Positions 1 to 10,756 are shown, numbered from the stretch's first letter. The stretch: DNA of 64,000 nt from Prosthecobacter vanneervenii (GCF_014203095.1 NZ_JACHIG010000003.1:310001-374000), one strand, 5' to 3'. The notes: generated by a model from the letters alone, not told the origin. Program-made: numbers and translations.

Positions 1-543
1 CATGCGCTGCGCTGTTTGATCTCAAGCTTTCCACGTGGCGAGGTGCCGCTGGCGGATGACAAGAGCGCGCCATCGCGCGCCTTTACGAAGCTGGTGGAGT
101 CTGAGCAGCGGCTGGGGCGTAGGATCGAGCGCGGGCAGACGTGCGTGGACCTGGGTGCGTCTCCGGGGAGCTGGAGCTATGTGGGCATCCAGCGTGGAGC
201 GCGTGTGATCGCGATCGACCGGTCGGAGTTGCGTGAGGATCTGATGCGAAATCCGAGGCTGCAATTTGAAACGGCTGATGCCTTCAAGTACAAGCCGCCG
301 CAGACCGTGGACTGGCTGGTGTGTGACGTGATCGCCGCACCTCAGAGGAGCATCGACCTGCTGCTGGAGTGGCTGAGGGAGAAGCGGATGCGGCAGTTTG
401 TGGTGACGATCAAGTTCAAGGGACAGGATGAGTACGCGCTGCTGGACATTCTGAAGCGCGAGGCTCCGGCGCTGTGCGCGGAGTTTCACCTGACGCGGCT
501 GTGCGCGAACAAGAACGAGGTGTGCGCGTTTGGGGTGGCGTGA
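1..543 (+). CDS. rlmM: RlmM-like rRNA 2'-O-methyltransferase, 5' end cut off
   Basis: This is the C-terminal catalytic part of a SAM-dependent methyltransferase of the FtsJ/RlmM type, which 2'-O-methylates a cytidine in 23S rRNA. The frame is open to base 1, and the first start-like codon (TTG at 16) lies inside the conserved region, so the true start is upstream of the window. The SAM-binding loop DLGASPGSWSYV (about nt 148-183), an acidic strand end DRSEL, a DWLVCDV strand and a VVTIKFKG strand are all visible. Together with SRAFTK near the beginning and NEVCAFG near the end they fit the K-D-K-E tetrad of this family. The order of motifs resembles the last half of E. coli RlmM. Another FtsJ-like rRNA methyltransferase is possible, since the N-terminal THUMP-like part cannot be seen. 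Confidence 0.75.
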   Translation, partial: HALRCLISSFPRGEVPLADDKSAPSRAFTKLVESEQRLGRRIERGQTCVDLGASPGSWSYVGIQRGARVIAIDRSELREDLMRNPRLQFETADAFKYKPPQTVDWLVCDVIAAPQRSIDLLLEWLREKRMRQFVVTIKFKGQDEYALLDILKREAPALCAEFHLTRLCANKNEVCAFGVA

Positions 544-659
544 GGGGGGAGAAAACTTTCCCTTCTGGTTTTTGTCTCTGCAGGGCGAGGAGGAAGCGGT
601 GCTGAAGCACCGCAGTCCGGGGACGCTGACGCGGGATGTGAGTGGAGTGACAACCTCGA

Positions 660-2633
660 TTACAGCAGTGCCTCGTGGGCGCGGCCGTCTTTGGCCTCGA
701 AGTAGAGGATGAAGGACTGGTTGACCACGGAGAAGCCGCCAGGAGTGGGGTAGTCGCCGGTGAAGTACCAGTCGCCGTATTCGGCGCCGAGGGCGGAGTG
801 GAGGTCCGGGATGGTCTGGTAGATGACCTCGACGGTACCATGCCACGGAGTATCCTCGGGGCTGATCATCTGGGCGATGCGGGCGGAGATTTCCTCGTCG
901 GTGAAGGGCGCGTAGATGGCCTTCACGGCATTGCGCATCTCCTCCTTGGGTTTGCGAAGCTCCTCCTTACAGGCGAGGTAGGTCTCGCGAACAATGTGCG
1001 CCATGCCTCGCTCCCGCAGGAGTGAGACAGCGGCCTGGAAGGCGATGAATTTGCCGAGCTCGGCCATGTCGATGCCGTAGCAATCGGGGTAGCGAATCTG
1101 CGGAGCGGTGGAGCAGACGATGATGCGCTTGGGATTGGTGCGGGCGAGGATGCGCAGGAGGCTCTTTTTGAGCGTGGTGCCGCGGACGATGGAGTCGTCG
1201 ATGACGACGAGATTGTCCTTGGACGTGACGACGCCGTAGGTGATGTCGTAGCTGCCGGAGACGAGCGCATCGCGTCCCGTTTCCTGGGCGATGAAGGTGC
1301 GCATCTTGATATCCTTGAGCGCGATTTTTTCTCCGCGCGGCCAGTTGCGCAGAACGAGGTCGTCGAGCTTGGCCTCGTCGAATTCGCCACGCTTGAGCAT
1401 GTCCATGAGCGCCTCCTTGACGACGACGCGGCGACTTTTGCGCAGGCCATCGAGGAAGCCGAAGTAGGCGGTCTCGGCGGTGTTGGGGATGAAGCTGAGC
1501 ACGGTGTGCTCAAAGTCATTGTCGATGGCTTTGACCACCTGCGGAACGAGCTGCTCTCCGAGCGCCTTGCGCTGATGGTAGATGGCGGAGTCGTTGCCAC
1601 GGGAGAAGTAGATGCACTCAAAGGAGCAGGGCTTGAAGTCGCGCGGCTCAGTGAATTTTTCAATGGTCATGCCACCAGCCGCCTTGATCACAGCCACGTG
1701 GGCCGGAGGGAGCTCATGGATGTCCTCCTCGGAGACGCCAAAGACGGACATGAGGGCAACGCGCTCGGAAGCGATGGCAAAGATTTCGTCGTTCTCGTAG
1801 TAGTGGCAGGGGCGGATGCCACTGGGATCGCGCATGGCGAAGAGGTCGCCATTGCCGATGACGCCGACGATGCTGTAGCCGCCGTCCCAACGCTTGGCAG
1901 ATTCCTTGACCACGGAAGTCACATCGAGGCGCTCGCTGATGTGGTGGGGGATGTCCACACCGGGGATGCCGGAGTCGCGCAGCTCATGGTAGAGCTGGGT
2001 GTGGGCCTCATCGAGCTGGAAGCCGATCTCTTCAAGAACGCTCTGAGTGTCTGTACCGAAGACGGGGTGCTGCCCGCGCTTCATCATGATCTCATTGAGT
2101 TCGCGGGTGTTGGTGAGGTTGAAATTGCCCATCACCATCAGTGTTCGCGTGGGCCAGGTGGTGCGGCGCATGTAGGGATGGAGGGCGCCTTTGCCGAAGT
2201 CGCCACTGGTACCGTAGCGGAGGTGGCCGATGTAGATCTCCCCGGCCATCTCGAATTCGCGTTTAATGGCCTCCGGATCGTCCTCGAAAGAGACGAATTC
2301 CTTGCCTTCCTGGTCGCGCTCGTCCTTGCGCTGCTTGTCGATGCGGCGGGCGATGCGCTTGAACTCCTTGCGCTCGTCATCAAAGACCTGGCCGATGCGC
2401 TCGACGCTCTCGGTGCTGCGCATGCGGAACATGTAGGGGAGGCCGGGGGGCATGTCGAGCTTGCAGCAGCCGATGCCCATGCCGTCCTGACCACGGTTGC
2501 GCTGCTTTGTCATGATGGCCTGGAGGGCATCGAAGCCGTAGAGGGCGTTGCCGTATTTTTGATAGAAGTAGCCCAGCGGCTTTTTCAGCCGCACCACCGC
2601 TATTCCGCACTCATGACTGATTGGGTCGCTCAT
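660..2633 (-). CDS. purF: amidophosphoribosyltransferase (long form)
   Basis: PurF transfers ammonia from glutamine to PRPP to make phosphoribosylamine, the committed step of purine synthesis in the cytosol. The N-terminal nucleophile cysteine is at residue 9 (HECGIAVV), so a short propeptide would be removed. The class II glutaminase motifs RGQDGMGI and GHLRYGTSG follow, and the PRPP-binding signature VVIDDSIVRGTT is near residue 470. At 657 residues it is about 150 longer than the E. coli enzyme. Much of the excess is a charged insertion between the two glutaminase motifs (about residues 62-145, rich in Lys, Arg, Asp and Glu). Similar long forms occur in other phyla. The gene stands alone, divergent from the sugar dehydrogenase gene across a 353-base gap, and no other pur gene is in the window. 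Confidence 0.9.
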   Translation of the reverse strand: MSDPISHECGIAVVRLKKPLGYFYQKYGNALYGFDALQAIMTKQRNRGQDGMGIGCCKLDMPPGLPYMFRMRSTESVERIGQVFDDERKEFKRIARRIDKQRKDERDQEGKEFVSFEDDPEAIKREFEMAGEIYIGHLRYGTSGDFGKGALHPYMRRTTWPTRTLMVMGNFNLTNTRELNEIMMKRGQHPVFGTDTQSVLEEIGFQLDEAHTQLYHELRDSGIPGVDIPHHISERLDVTSVVKESAKRWDGGYSIVGVIGNGDLFAMRDPSGIRPCHYYENDEIFAIASERVALMSVFGVSEEDIHELPPAHVAVIKAAGGMTIEKFTEPRDFKPCSFECIYFSRGNDSAIYHQRKALGEQLVPQVVKAIDNDFEHTVLSFIPNTAETAYFGFLDGLRKSRRVVVKEALMDMLKRGEFDEAKLDDLVLRNWPRGEKIALKDIKMRTFIAQETGRDALVSGSYDITYGVVTSKDNLVVIDDSIVRGTTLKKSLLRILARTNPKRIIVCSTAPQIRYPDCYGIDMAELGKFIAFQAAVSLLRERGMAHIVRETYLACKEELRKPKEEMRNAVKAIYAPFTDEEISARIAQMISPEDTPWHGTVEVIYQTIPDLHSALGAEYGDWYFTGDYPTPGGFSVVNQSFILYFEAKDGRAHEALL

Positions 2634-2986
2634 CGTTAAGGAGCGCCTATCTTTGCCATGTGGCGTGAGGAGTGCAAGACGTGGAAAAAGTTTCTGTGAG
2701 AGGTGTCTGGACTGACTTTCAACACGTAATTTAGCTTCTTGCGTTCAAACGAACCGCTGGCAGTGGCTCGCGCCTCAAGGGCAGCCCCTCACTTAATTGC
2801 GATTAATACTTAATGGTGTCGCTTTAAGATCTTCCTAGCATTGGGTGATTGCGATCAAAGGACAAAAAGTCGAACCCCAAGCCATCTGAGCATTTATTTT
2901 AGTCACTCAACGAATCTGTTTCGAGCAGACCAGGCAGCCGGGCTGTCAGGATGGCATGCTCCATGCAGCTGGCACCCTTAACCCCC
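2634..2986. other. divergent intergenic region between purF and the sugar dehydrogenase gene
   Basis: This 353-base stretch is clearly more AT-rich than the genes beside it, especially around 2790-2850 and 2880-2920. It must hold the promoters of both flanking genes. For purF a weak candidate reads TTGCAC, 18 bases, AAGATA on the minus strand (2648-2677), only about 15 bases from the start codon. I see no purine riboswitch core, no clear inverted repeat and no small gene with a convincing start. Confidence 0.4.
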
Positions 2987-4267
2987 ATGAAAACTCCCCC
3001 CACCGCACTTTTCTGGCTGCCCGTGCTGACGCTGGCGGCCCTGCTGGCCCAACCGTCGATTTATGCGGCCATTCCAGAAATAGGCAGCACGCTGCCGGTG
3101 CCCGAGCAGCCGGAAATCCCCCCGCCGCAGATCCCTGAGGAGCCGCTGGGTGGCATCCTGCTGAGGAAGCTGGCGTTTGATCGTGAATTTGACTCGCCGG
3201 TGGCGCTGGCCTCCGTGCCGGATGCAAGCGGGGAGCAGGTGATCGCGATGCAGCGCGGGGAATTTTGCGCGGTGCGGCTGGACGGCAGCGGGCAGTGGCG
3301 ACCGTTTCTCGACTTTCGGGAAAAGATGAAGGGGGTGGTGCTCTTTGAAGAAGGGGTGCATGGCATCGCCTTTCATCCGCGCTTCGCTGAAAACCGGCTT
3401 TTCTACCTGAGCTATTCGCAGAACAATCCGCGCCGGACGGTTATCAGTGAGATGAGAGCCTCCAACGCCAAGGATTCCACGCCAGACGCGCTGCCGCACA
3501 CGGAGCGCGTGCTGCTGGAGATCCCGCAGCCGCTGGCAGACCACTGGGGCGGCCACATCCTGTTTGGGCCGGATGGATGTCTCTACATCGCGCTGGGGGA
3601 TGGAGGACTGCGGAACGATCCTTATCGACAGGCGCAGAACCCGTGGGGGCTGCATGGAAAGATCCTGCGGATCGATGTGGACGGGCGCAGTGGAGCGCTG
3701 CCGTATGCCATTCCAGCGGACAACCCCTTTACCCAGGTGCAGACGGTGAGGCAGGAGATCTATGCGCTCGGATTCCGGAATCCGTGGGGGCTTTCCTTTG
3801 ATGCAAGGACCGGGCAGCTCTGGTGCGCGGATGTGGGGCAGGACCTGTGGGAGGAGATCAACCGCGTGGAAAGCGGCGCCAACTACGGATGGAGTGAACG
3901 GGACGGGCCGACGAAGAGCAGCTTTCACACTCACAGTTTCCTGCCTGAAACGAACACGACCGACCCTGTACATGCCTACACAAGAATGCGTGGCGAAGGC
4001 ATCTGCATCGTGGGCGGGCTGCTGTACCGCGGGCAGAAGCTGCCGCAGCTCTATGGTGAGTTTGTGTTTGCTGACTGGGGCTATGGCACCGTCTGGGCCT
4101 TGGGGATGGATCCCACCAGCGGCCAAGCTGTGAAGCGCCATGTGGTGCACCGTAAAGAGCCCGAGCACAAATTTAACCCCACGCTGGTGACGGTGGATGT
4201 GGACGGGGAGCCAGTGCTGCTTTCTCAAGAAGGCTCGCTGTACCGGCTGGAAAAAGACGAGGACTGA
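2987..4267 (+). CDS. secreted PQQ-dependent sugar dehydrogenase family protein (glucose/sorbosone dehydrogenase fold)
   Basis: This is a six-bladed beta-propeller of the GSDH family, whose members oxidise aldose sugars in the periplasm using PQQ. Typical blade motifs are GGHILFGPDGCLYIALGDGG, HGKILRIDVDG, ALGFRNPWGLSFD and CADVGQDLWEEIN followed by NYGW. I start it at the ATG at 2987 because the peptide from there begins Met-Lys-Thr followed by a hydrophobic signal segment ending near Ala-Ala. The upstream ATG at 2951 would put twelve polar residues before the signal. A Pro-rich stretch (about residues 30-55) links the signal to the propeller. The substrate is unknown and no PQQ synthesis genes are present. 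The sulfatase that follows starts 49 bases downstream and may be cotranscribed. Confidence 0.8.
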   Translation: MKTPPTALFWLPVLTLAALLAQPSIYAAIPEIGSTLPVPEQPEIPPPQIPEEPLGGILLRKLAFDREFDSPVALASVPDASGEQVIAMQRGEFCAVRLDGSGQWRPFLDFREKMKGVVLFEEGVHGIAFHPRFAENRLFYLSYSQNNPRRTVISEMRASNAKDSTPDALPHTERVLLEIPQPLADHWGGHILFGPDGCLYIALGDGGLRNDPYRQAQNPWGLHGKILRIDVDGRSGALPYAIPADNPFTQVQTVRQEIYALGFRNPWGLSFDARTGQLWCADVGQDLWEEINRVESGANYGWSERDGPTKSSFHTHSFLPETNTTDPVHAYTRMRGEGICIVGGLLYRGQKLPQLYGEFVFADWGYGTVWALGMDPTSGQAVKRHVVHRKEPEHKFNPTLVTVDVDGEPVLLSQEGSLYRLEKDED

Positions 4268-4316
4268 GCGGAGCTTTGGTGCAAGACGGGGAGCATGGCC
4301 ACGTTCAAGGCGGGCC

Positions 4317-5732
<1,416 letters not shown>

Positions 5733-5738
5733 TCTCTC

Positions 5739-6257
5739 CTACCCTTCCTGCTCCAGTTTGAACTTGAGGCCGTGCTTTTGTGCGGCCTGCATCCATTGAG
5801 CGACACTCCAGCCCTGCGGGCTGGGCTTTTTCTTGTCGAGCTCGATCGGCAGGAAATGAACCACGAGGGAGCCACTGGCCCTGTCCACCACCTCCAGCTT
5901 CAGGCATTTTTTCCATTCTGCGAAGAGGCTCTCCACCTTGGCTTCGTTTTTCGAGTAATCGGTGACGCTCAGCTTGAGCGTGGCGAGGTATGGCGTGCCA
6001 TGCAGAGGATAGGCCTCGCGCACGGCCTGTGCGATCTGCTGCTCGGTGACGACAGCGGGGTCAAAGGTCACATTGGCGTAGCTGTCGAGGATTTGAGCCA
6101 CATTGACATCTGTCACACCTTTTGTCTCCGTGATGGACTGCTGCACCATGTAAACGCAGCTGCCGCACTCCATGCCGGAGACATAGAACGTGCGAGTGAC
6201 GGGCTCGGCAGCTTCAAGTGCGGAGAGGAGAAGGAAAAACGAGAGAAGGGAGCGCAT
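5739..6257 (-). CDS. exported protein with a heavy-metal-associated (HMA) domain
   Basis: The 172-residue product begins with a signal peptide (MRSLLSFFLLLSALEAAE) followed by one HMA ferredoxin-like domain of about 65 residues. The metal-binding motif GMECGSCVYMV matches the GMxCxxC signature of copper and mercury chaperones and of P-type ATPase N-domains. The remaining 90 residues form a second region (LATLKLSVTDYSKNEAKVESLF...) that I do not recognise. An HMA domain on an exported protein, not fused to an ATPase, suggests periplasmic capture of a soft metal such as copper, but this is inference. It converges with the sulfatase gene with only 6 bases between the stop codons. The DUF1501 gene ends 9 bases upstream of its start on the same strand, so the two may be cotranscribed. 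Confidence 0.75.
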   Translation of the reverse strand: MRSLLSFFLLLSALEAAEPVTRTFYVSGMECGSCVYMVQQSITETKGVTDVNVAQILDSYANVTFDPAVVTEQQIAQAVREAYPLHGTPYLATLKLSVTDYSKNEAKVESLFAEWKKCLKLEVVDRASGSLVVHFLPIELDKKKPSPQGWSVAQWMQAAQKHGLKFKLEQEG

Positions 6258-6266
6258 GAGACAGAA

Positions 6267-7670
6267 TCAAACCAGACCACGAATCGGTTCGCCACGTGAG
6301 AGGACATTAAGAAGCCCCTGAGGAAGGCCATCGGTGACGCGTGCTTCGCCGACATCCACAAGTGTGTGCATGATCGTGCTGATGAGGTCAGGGATGGTGA
6401 CGGGCTGGGAGGCGGGCTCGCCACCGTTACGTGAGCTCTGGCCGATGACCTGGCCCATTTTGAGGCCGCCGCCATAGATCATGAGCGGGGCGAGGCCACC
6501 CCAATGGTCGCGACCGCCTTTGACATTGATCTTGGGAGAGCGGCCCATCTCGCCGCAGCAAACGAGCATGATCTTGTCCCTCAGACCACGAGACTCGATG
6601 TCTTCGATCAAGGCGGAGACAGCGTGATCAAACGGACGGCCGACATAGTCCATGCCGGTGCGGCAGGGTGCATTGTTATTATCCGCATGCATGTCCCAGA
6701 CAAAGCTGGTGGTGACGGTGACAAAGCCGCAGCCGCGCTCGCAAAGGCGCCGGGCTAAGAGGAGCAACTTGCCGAGAGAGGCGGCGTTGTCGGCGTAATG
6801 GTCGCGATTGTTCCATTCGGTGCTGATGCGATCTTTTGGCAAAAGAGGAGCGGTGTCATAGCGAGCAATGAGGCGCGGGTCTTCCCTGGAAAGATCAAAG
6901 GCGTCTGAAACACCACGCCGGAGGACATCAAAGGCAAGTGACTGAAACTCTGACATGCCGCCCAGGGCGTGGCTGGCGTCCATGGTGCGTTTCCATTGGT
7001 CCAGAGAGGTCAGAAGCGCGCGGCGGTCGTCCAAGCGGCTCTGCGGCATGCTCAGTGTCATGTCTGCCTGAGCGCCACTGCCCGCACCGGGAACAAAGGG
7101 CTGGTAGGTGGAGCCAAGCTCTCCGCTGGAAGTGAAGTCGCCGAATGTTTTGATGACGGGCCTGGCTGCAGGTGCAACAGCCTGGGGAAAGAGCGCCACA
7201 TTGGTCGGCATGGCGCTGCCCTGGCGGAGAGGCCCAGCCATGCGTGAGTAGAGAGAGCCCAAGTTTGCCTTGAGCGTGTCCTTGCCGACGATGGTCTTGA
7301 TATCGTGAATGGCATCGCCGGTGACGAAGGAGCGGACGATGCTGAATTTATCCGCCAGTTTGGCCAGGCGCTGAAAGGTGCTGCCGAATGTCACGCCGGG
7401 CAGAGAGGTTTTGATCTCGCCCGTGACGCTGCGAATCTCGGAGGGTGCATCCATCTTGGGGTCAAAAGTCTCGAACTGAGACGGCCCGCCGTGCATGAAG
7501 AGGAAGATGACAGATTTGTCCTTGAGGAGAGATTTTTTCGAAGCCGCCAGAGACTTGAGCGCCATGAGATCTCCGAGCGCCATGCCGCCGAGCCCCAGCC
7601 CGCCGATGCGCAGGAAATCGCGCCGCTGCAGGCGCGAGGAACCCAGGCTGTGGTCGGAAAAGGTGAGCAT
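6267..7670 (-). CDS. DUF1501 family protein, Tat-exported
   Basis: DUF1501 proteins are abundant in Planctomycetes and Verrucomicrobia and belong to the alkaline phosphatase/sulfatase-like fold. Their reaction is not established, and they often sit beside DUF1549/DUF1553 genes, which are absent here. The N-terminus has a twin-arginine type signal (RRDFLRIGGLGLGGMALG). The family block FLFMHGGPSQFETFDPK follows, then a late block with CCGEMGRSP and GRDHWGG. I chose the ATG at 7670 because the frame upstream of it is Arg-rich, runs into the divergent aminopeptidase gene and adds nothing conserved. From this start the protein is 467 residues. The start codon lies 84 bases from that of the divergent M1 peptidase, so their promoters must overlap or nearly so. 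Confidence 0.85.
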   Translation of the reverse strand: MLTFSDHSLGSSRLQRRDFLRIGGLGLGGMALGDLMALKSLAASKKSLLKDKSVIFLFMHGGPSQFETFDPKMDAPSEIRSVTGEIKTSLPGVTFGSTFQRLAKLADKFSIVRSFVTGDAIHDIKTIVGKDTLKANLGSLYSRMAGPLRQGSAMPTNVALFPQAVAPAARPVIKTFGDFTSSGELGSTYQPFVPGAGSGAQADMTLSMPQSRLDDRRALLTSLDQWKRTMDASHALGGMSEFQSLAFDVLRRGVSDAFDLSREDPRLIARYDTAPLLPKDRISTEWNNRDHYADNAASLGKLLLLARRLCERGCGFVTVTTSFVWDMHADNNNAPCRTGMDYVGRPFDHAVSALIEDIESRGLRDKIMLVCCGEMGRSPKINVKGGRDHWGGLAPLMIYGGGLKMGQVIGQSSRNGGEPASQPVTIPDLISTIMHTLVDVGEARVTDGLPQGLLNVLSRGEPIRGLV

Positions 7671-7754
7671 GACCCGCTTTATACGGCGGCGGGAGCGCGC
7701 TCCTTCCGGATTGTGCTTGCCTCCTGCGGGGGTGTTCGGGATGGTCGCAGCATC

Positions 7755-10379
7755 ATGCGCATCCATCGTTTCCTTCTTGCCCTCGGATTGCTGACCCTCG
7801 GAGCCGCCGCCGATTCAACTGAGTGCCTGCACTGCAACAAGCAGCTGATGCCACAGCCGCTGAAGCTCATCCCGGGAAGAAAGTATGCCAGGGACCGAAG
7901 AGCTGACATCCTGCATGTGAAACTGGATGTGACGCCGAATTTTGCCAAACGCACGGTGTCCGGCACAGCGACGCTGCGCTTCAAACCGATCGCGCTGCCG
8001 CTGGAGAAGCTGGAGCTGGATGCGGTGGACCTGAATGTGCACGCGATCACCGCGACGGGAGCTCAGGTGGCGGAGCATCAGATCACGGAGAACAAGCTGA
8101 TCCTGACGTTTGCCAAGCCGATCGCGCCGGATGCGGAAGCGAGCGTGAGCATCACCTACGATGCGATGCCGAATCATGGCTTGTACTTCCGCACGCCGGA
8201 GATGGGCTACAAGAAAGAGGACACGCAGGTGTGGAGCCAGGGAGAGGCCGAAGAGCACCGCTTCTGGTTCCCCAGCCATGACTACCCCAACGAGCGCTTT
8301 ACCAGCGAAGTGATCTGTCATGTGCCGAAAGGCATGCAGGTCATCTCCAACGGCACGCTGCAGAGCGAGAAGGATGAAGGAGAAGGAGAAGGACGTGTGG
8401 TGTTTCACTGGCTGCAAGACAAGCCGCATGTGAACTACCTGATCGCCCTGGCAGCGGGCTATTTCTACAAGCTGGAGGACAAGGCGGGGACGCTGCCGCT
8501 GGCGCTGCTGGTGCCGCCCTCCTACAAGGACCAGGCGGCCAACGCCTTTACGGACACGCGCAAGATCATTGAGTTTTACCAGAAGGAGACCGGCGTGCCA
8601 TTTGCGTGGGACAAATACTACCAGGTGTACTGCCTGGACTTCATTGCCGGCGGGATGGAAAACACGAGCTGCACCTTTGAAGCAGCGGACCTGCTCTTCA
8701 ACTCAGACACCGAGCAACTGCGCAGCCTGCATGAACTGGATGCGCATGAGACGGCGCATCAGTGGTTTGGCGATCTGGTGACCTGCCGAGACTGGGCGCA
8801 CCTGTGGCTGAACGAGGGATTTGCCAGCTACTACACGATCCTCTACGAGGAGCAGAAGCTGGGTGCTGACGCGATGAAGTACGCGCTCTGGAAAGAGGCG
8901 CAGCAGGTGTTCCAAGCAAACGATACGCGGCCCATCGTGTGGCGTGACTATGACGACCCGATGCAGCAGTTTGACTCGCGCGCGTACCCGAAAGGCGCGT
9001 GGGTGCTGCACATGCTGCGCAGCCAGCTTGGACCAGACCTTTACCGGAAGTGCATCACAAAATATCTGGAGCGGCATCGCAGCAGCATCGTGCGCACGGA
9101 GGACCTGCAGGATGTTGTGGAGGAAGTCAGCGGACTGTCGTTTGACCAGTTCTTTGACCAGTGGCTGTTCCACGGGGGCGTGCCGGAGCTGAAGGTTGAC
9201 TACTCATGGGATGCTGGAACCAAGCTGGCGAAGATCACCGTGAGGCAGACGCAGAAGCTGAGCGAGCAGGTGCGGCTTTTCAGGGTGCCGCTGCCGGTGG
9301 GATTTGCGGTGGCAGGGCAGAAAGAGCTGCTGCGCTTCAAGGCAGATGTGAGCAAGGAGGTGGAGGATTTTTACTTTCCCCTGCCCTCCCAGCCGGAGCT
9401 GGTGCGCATTGATCCGGACTACACCGTGCTGGCAAAAATCAGCTTCAGTCCGCCGGGGCCGCTGCTGGACCGGATGCTGCAATCAGATGTCATTGGGCGG
9501 CTGCTGGCCATAGGCATGCTGGATGAGAGAAATATCGACAAACTCGGGAAGGCGCTGCGCGAGGATGCCTTCCATGCAGTGCGGGCGGAAGCGGCCAGAG
9601 CCCTGGCGAAAATCTCCGTGCCGGAAGCACGCACGGCGCTCATCGCCGGCAGCAGCAACCAGACCGATGCGCGCGCACGCAAAGCCGTGGCACAGGCGCT
9701 GGCTGCACTGAACACGCCGGAATCTCAGAGCGCCCTGTGGAAGATGGCGCAGAGCGAAAAAAACCCGGACATCCTGGCCAGCATTATCACTTCCTGGGGC
9801 GCACAGCCTGCGGACAAACTCGTGGGCGAAGCTCTCCGCAAAGAGCTGCATGGCAGCAGCTACCATCATACCCTGGAGCTCGCCGCCATCCGCGCACTGC
9901 GTGCCCAGGATGATGAATCCGCCGTGGCTGACGTGCTGGCGAAGCTGCAAACTCTGAACGACCTGCGTGGCTGGGACGTGGGGAGCGCTTTTGACGCCAT
10001 TGCTTTTCTAGCACGAAGGCCCACGAACCCGAAGCGCGATGACGTGCGCGTCTTCCTGAGCTCAAAGCTCAGCGACCCGCGCAGCTCCTGGCGAGTCGGC
10101 GCGGCGAAGGCCCTGGGCACGCTGCGCGATCCGAAGGCGCTCGCGGTGCTGGAACCACTGACCCGTGGAGGCGATGATGACTCCATTGATCCCCTGCGCG
10201 AGGCCGCAGCCAAATCGGTGCAGGACATCCGCGCCAGCCTGGAAAGCCCTGCTGATTTGAAGAAACTGTGGGATCGTGTGCAGCAGCTGCAAAAGCAGGC
10301 TGAAGAACAGCAGAAGGAGATCGAGACGCTGCAGAAAAAAGGACAGGCGGCCGCTCCGGTGAAAAAGGCGGGCAAGTAA
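7755..10379 (+). CDS. exported M1-family aminopeptidase with C-terminal HEAT repeats
   Basis: This zinc aminopeptidase of the gluzincin M1 family removes N-terminal residues from peptides. The ATG at 7755 opens a signal peptide (MRIHRFLLALGLLTLGAAAD), while the much longer reading from 7305 covers the divergent DUF1501 gene and is rejected. The exopeptidase motif GGMEN is near residue 300. The zinc site HETAH is near residue 331 and its third ligand lies in NEGFASY about 20 residues later. After the catalytic part, residues 580-830 are alpha-helical with repeated Ala-rich HEAT-like units (RAEAARALAKI, ARARKAVAQALAAL, WRVGAAKALGTL). The end is a short coiled coil (LWDRVQQLQKQAEEQQKEIETLQKK). 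The 874-residue length is normal for M1 enzymes with an added helical domain. The physiological substrate is unknown; the zincin gene starts 5 bases downstream. Confidence 0.9.
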   Translation: MRIHRFLLALGLLTLGAAADSTECLHCNKQLMPQPLKLIPGRKYARDRRADILHVKLDVTPNFAKRTVSGTATLRFKPIALPLEKLELDAVDLNVHAITATGAQVAEHQITENKLILTFAKPIAPDAEASVSITYDAMPNHGLYFRTPEMGYKKEDTQVWSQGEAEEHRFWFPSHDYPNERFTSEVICHVPKGMQVISNGTLQSEKDEGEGEGRVVFHWLQDKPHVNYLIALAAGYFYKLEDKAGTLPLALLVPPSYKDQAANAFTDTRKIIEFYQKETGVPFAWDKYYQVYCLDFIAGGMENTSCTFEAADLLFNSDTEQLRSLHELDAHETAHQWFGDLVTCRDWAHLWLNEGFASYYTILYEEQKLGADAMKYALWKEAQQVFQANDTRPIVWRDYDDPMQQFDSRAYPKGAWVLHMLRSQLGPDLYRKCITKYLERHRSSIVRTEDLQDVVEEVSGLSFDQFFDQWLFHGGVPELKVDYSWDAGTKLAKITVRQTQKLSEQVRLFRVPLPVGFAVAGQKELLRFKADVSKEVEDFYFPLPSQPELVRIDPDYTVLAKISFSPPGPLLDRMLQSDVIGRLLAIGMLDERNIDKLGKALREDAFHAVRAEAARALAKISVPEARTALIAGSSNQTDARARKAVAQALAALNTPESQSALWKMAQSEKNPDILASIITSWGAQPADKLVGEALRKELHGSSYHHTLELAAIRALRAQDDESAVADVLAKLQTLNDLRGWDVGSAFDAIAFLARRPTNPKRDDVRVFLSSKLSDPRSSWRVGAAKALGTLRDPKALAVLEPLTRGGDDDSIDPLREAAAKSVQDIRASLESPADLKKLWDRVQQLQKQAEEQQKEIETLQKKGQAAAPVKKAGK

Positions 10380-10384
10380 TCCCC

Positions 10385-10756
10385 ATGCGCTTCCCCCGAC
10401 TTCTGAACATCGCCACGCGAGTGGTCAAAGACGCGCTGCAATCACTGCCTGCAGACATCCGCAACGAGGCCGCAGACTGCCGCATCGAGTTTGTGGAGAT
10501 GGATTCCCTGATGGATACCGATGAGGATCTGGATCCTGATCTTCTCGGCCTATTTGAAGGGAATGCGCGCTGTGATCCCCTGCCGGAATCACCGGATGAA
10601 ATGCCGCGCATCCTGCTTTTCCTGGACAACCTGTGGGACGAATGCGGTGGGGATCTCGCAGTCTATCGACATGAAGTGCGAATCACTTTCCTCCATGAGC
10701 TGGGCCACTACCTCGGCCTGGATGAGGATGAGGTAGCGGCGCTGGGGCTGGCGTGA
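10385..10756 (+). CDS. small zincin-like metallopeptidase domain protein (PF06262 type)
   Basis: The 123-residue cytoplasmic protein fits the minimal zincin family formerly called DUF1025, found widely in bacteria with no defined substrate. The C-terminal zinc motif is FLHELGHYLGLDEDEV, giving HExxHxxGxxE with two His and a downstream Glu as likely ligands. A strand before it (RILLFLDNLWDEC) matches the conserved edge strand of the family. The N-terminal half is acidic (DSLMDTDEDLDPDLLG). It follows the M1 peptidase by 5 bases and is probably cotranscribed with it. The stop codon is a single base from the stop codon of the convergent GYF/RDD gene. Confidence 0.78.
   Translation: MRFPRLLNIATRVVKDALQSLPADIRNEAADCRIEFVEMDSLMDTDEDLDPDLLGLFEGNARCDPLPESPDEMPRILLFLDNLWDECGGDLAVYRHEVRITFLHELGHYLGLDEDEVAALGLA

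Noticed and set aside
22-846. Minus-strand frame over the rRNA methyltransferase
   Set aside because: Arg/Pro/His-rich shadow with no hydrophobic or domain pattern.
2634-2986. Purine riboswitch before purF
   Set aside because: No conserved three-way junction or loop-loop pattern was found, and the region near the start is too short.
7305-7754. N-terminal extension of the M1 aminopeptidase
   Set aside because: It overlaps the divergent DUF1501 gene; a signal peptide starts at 7755.
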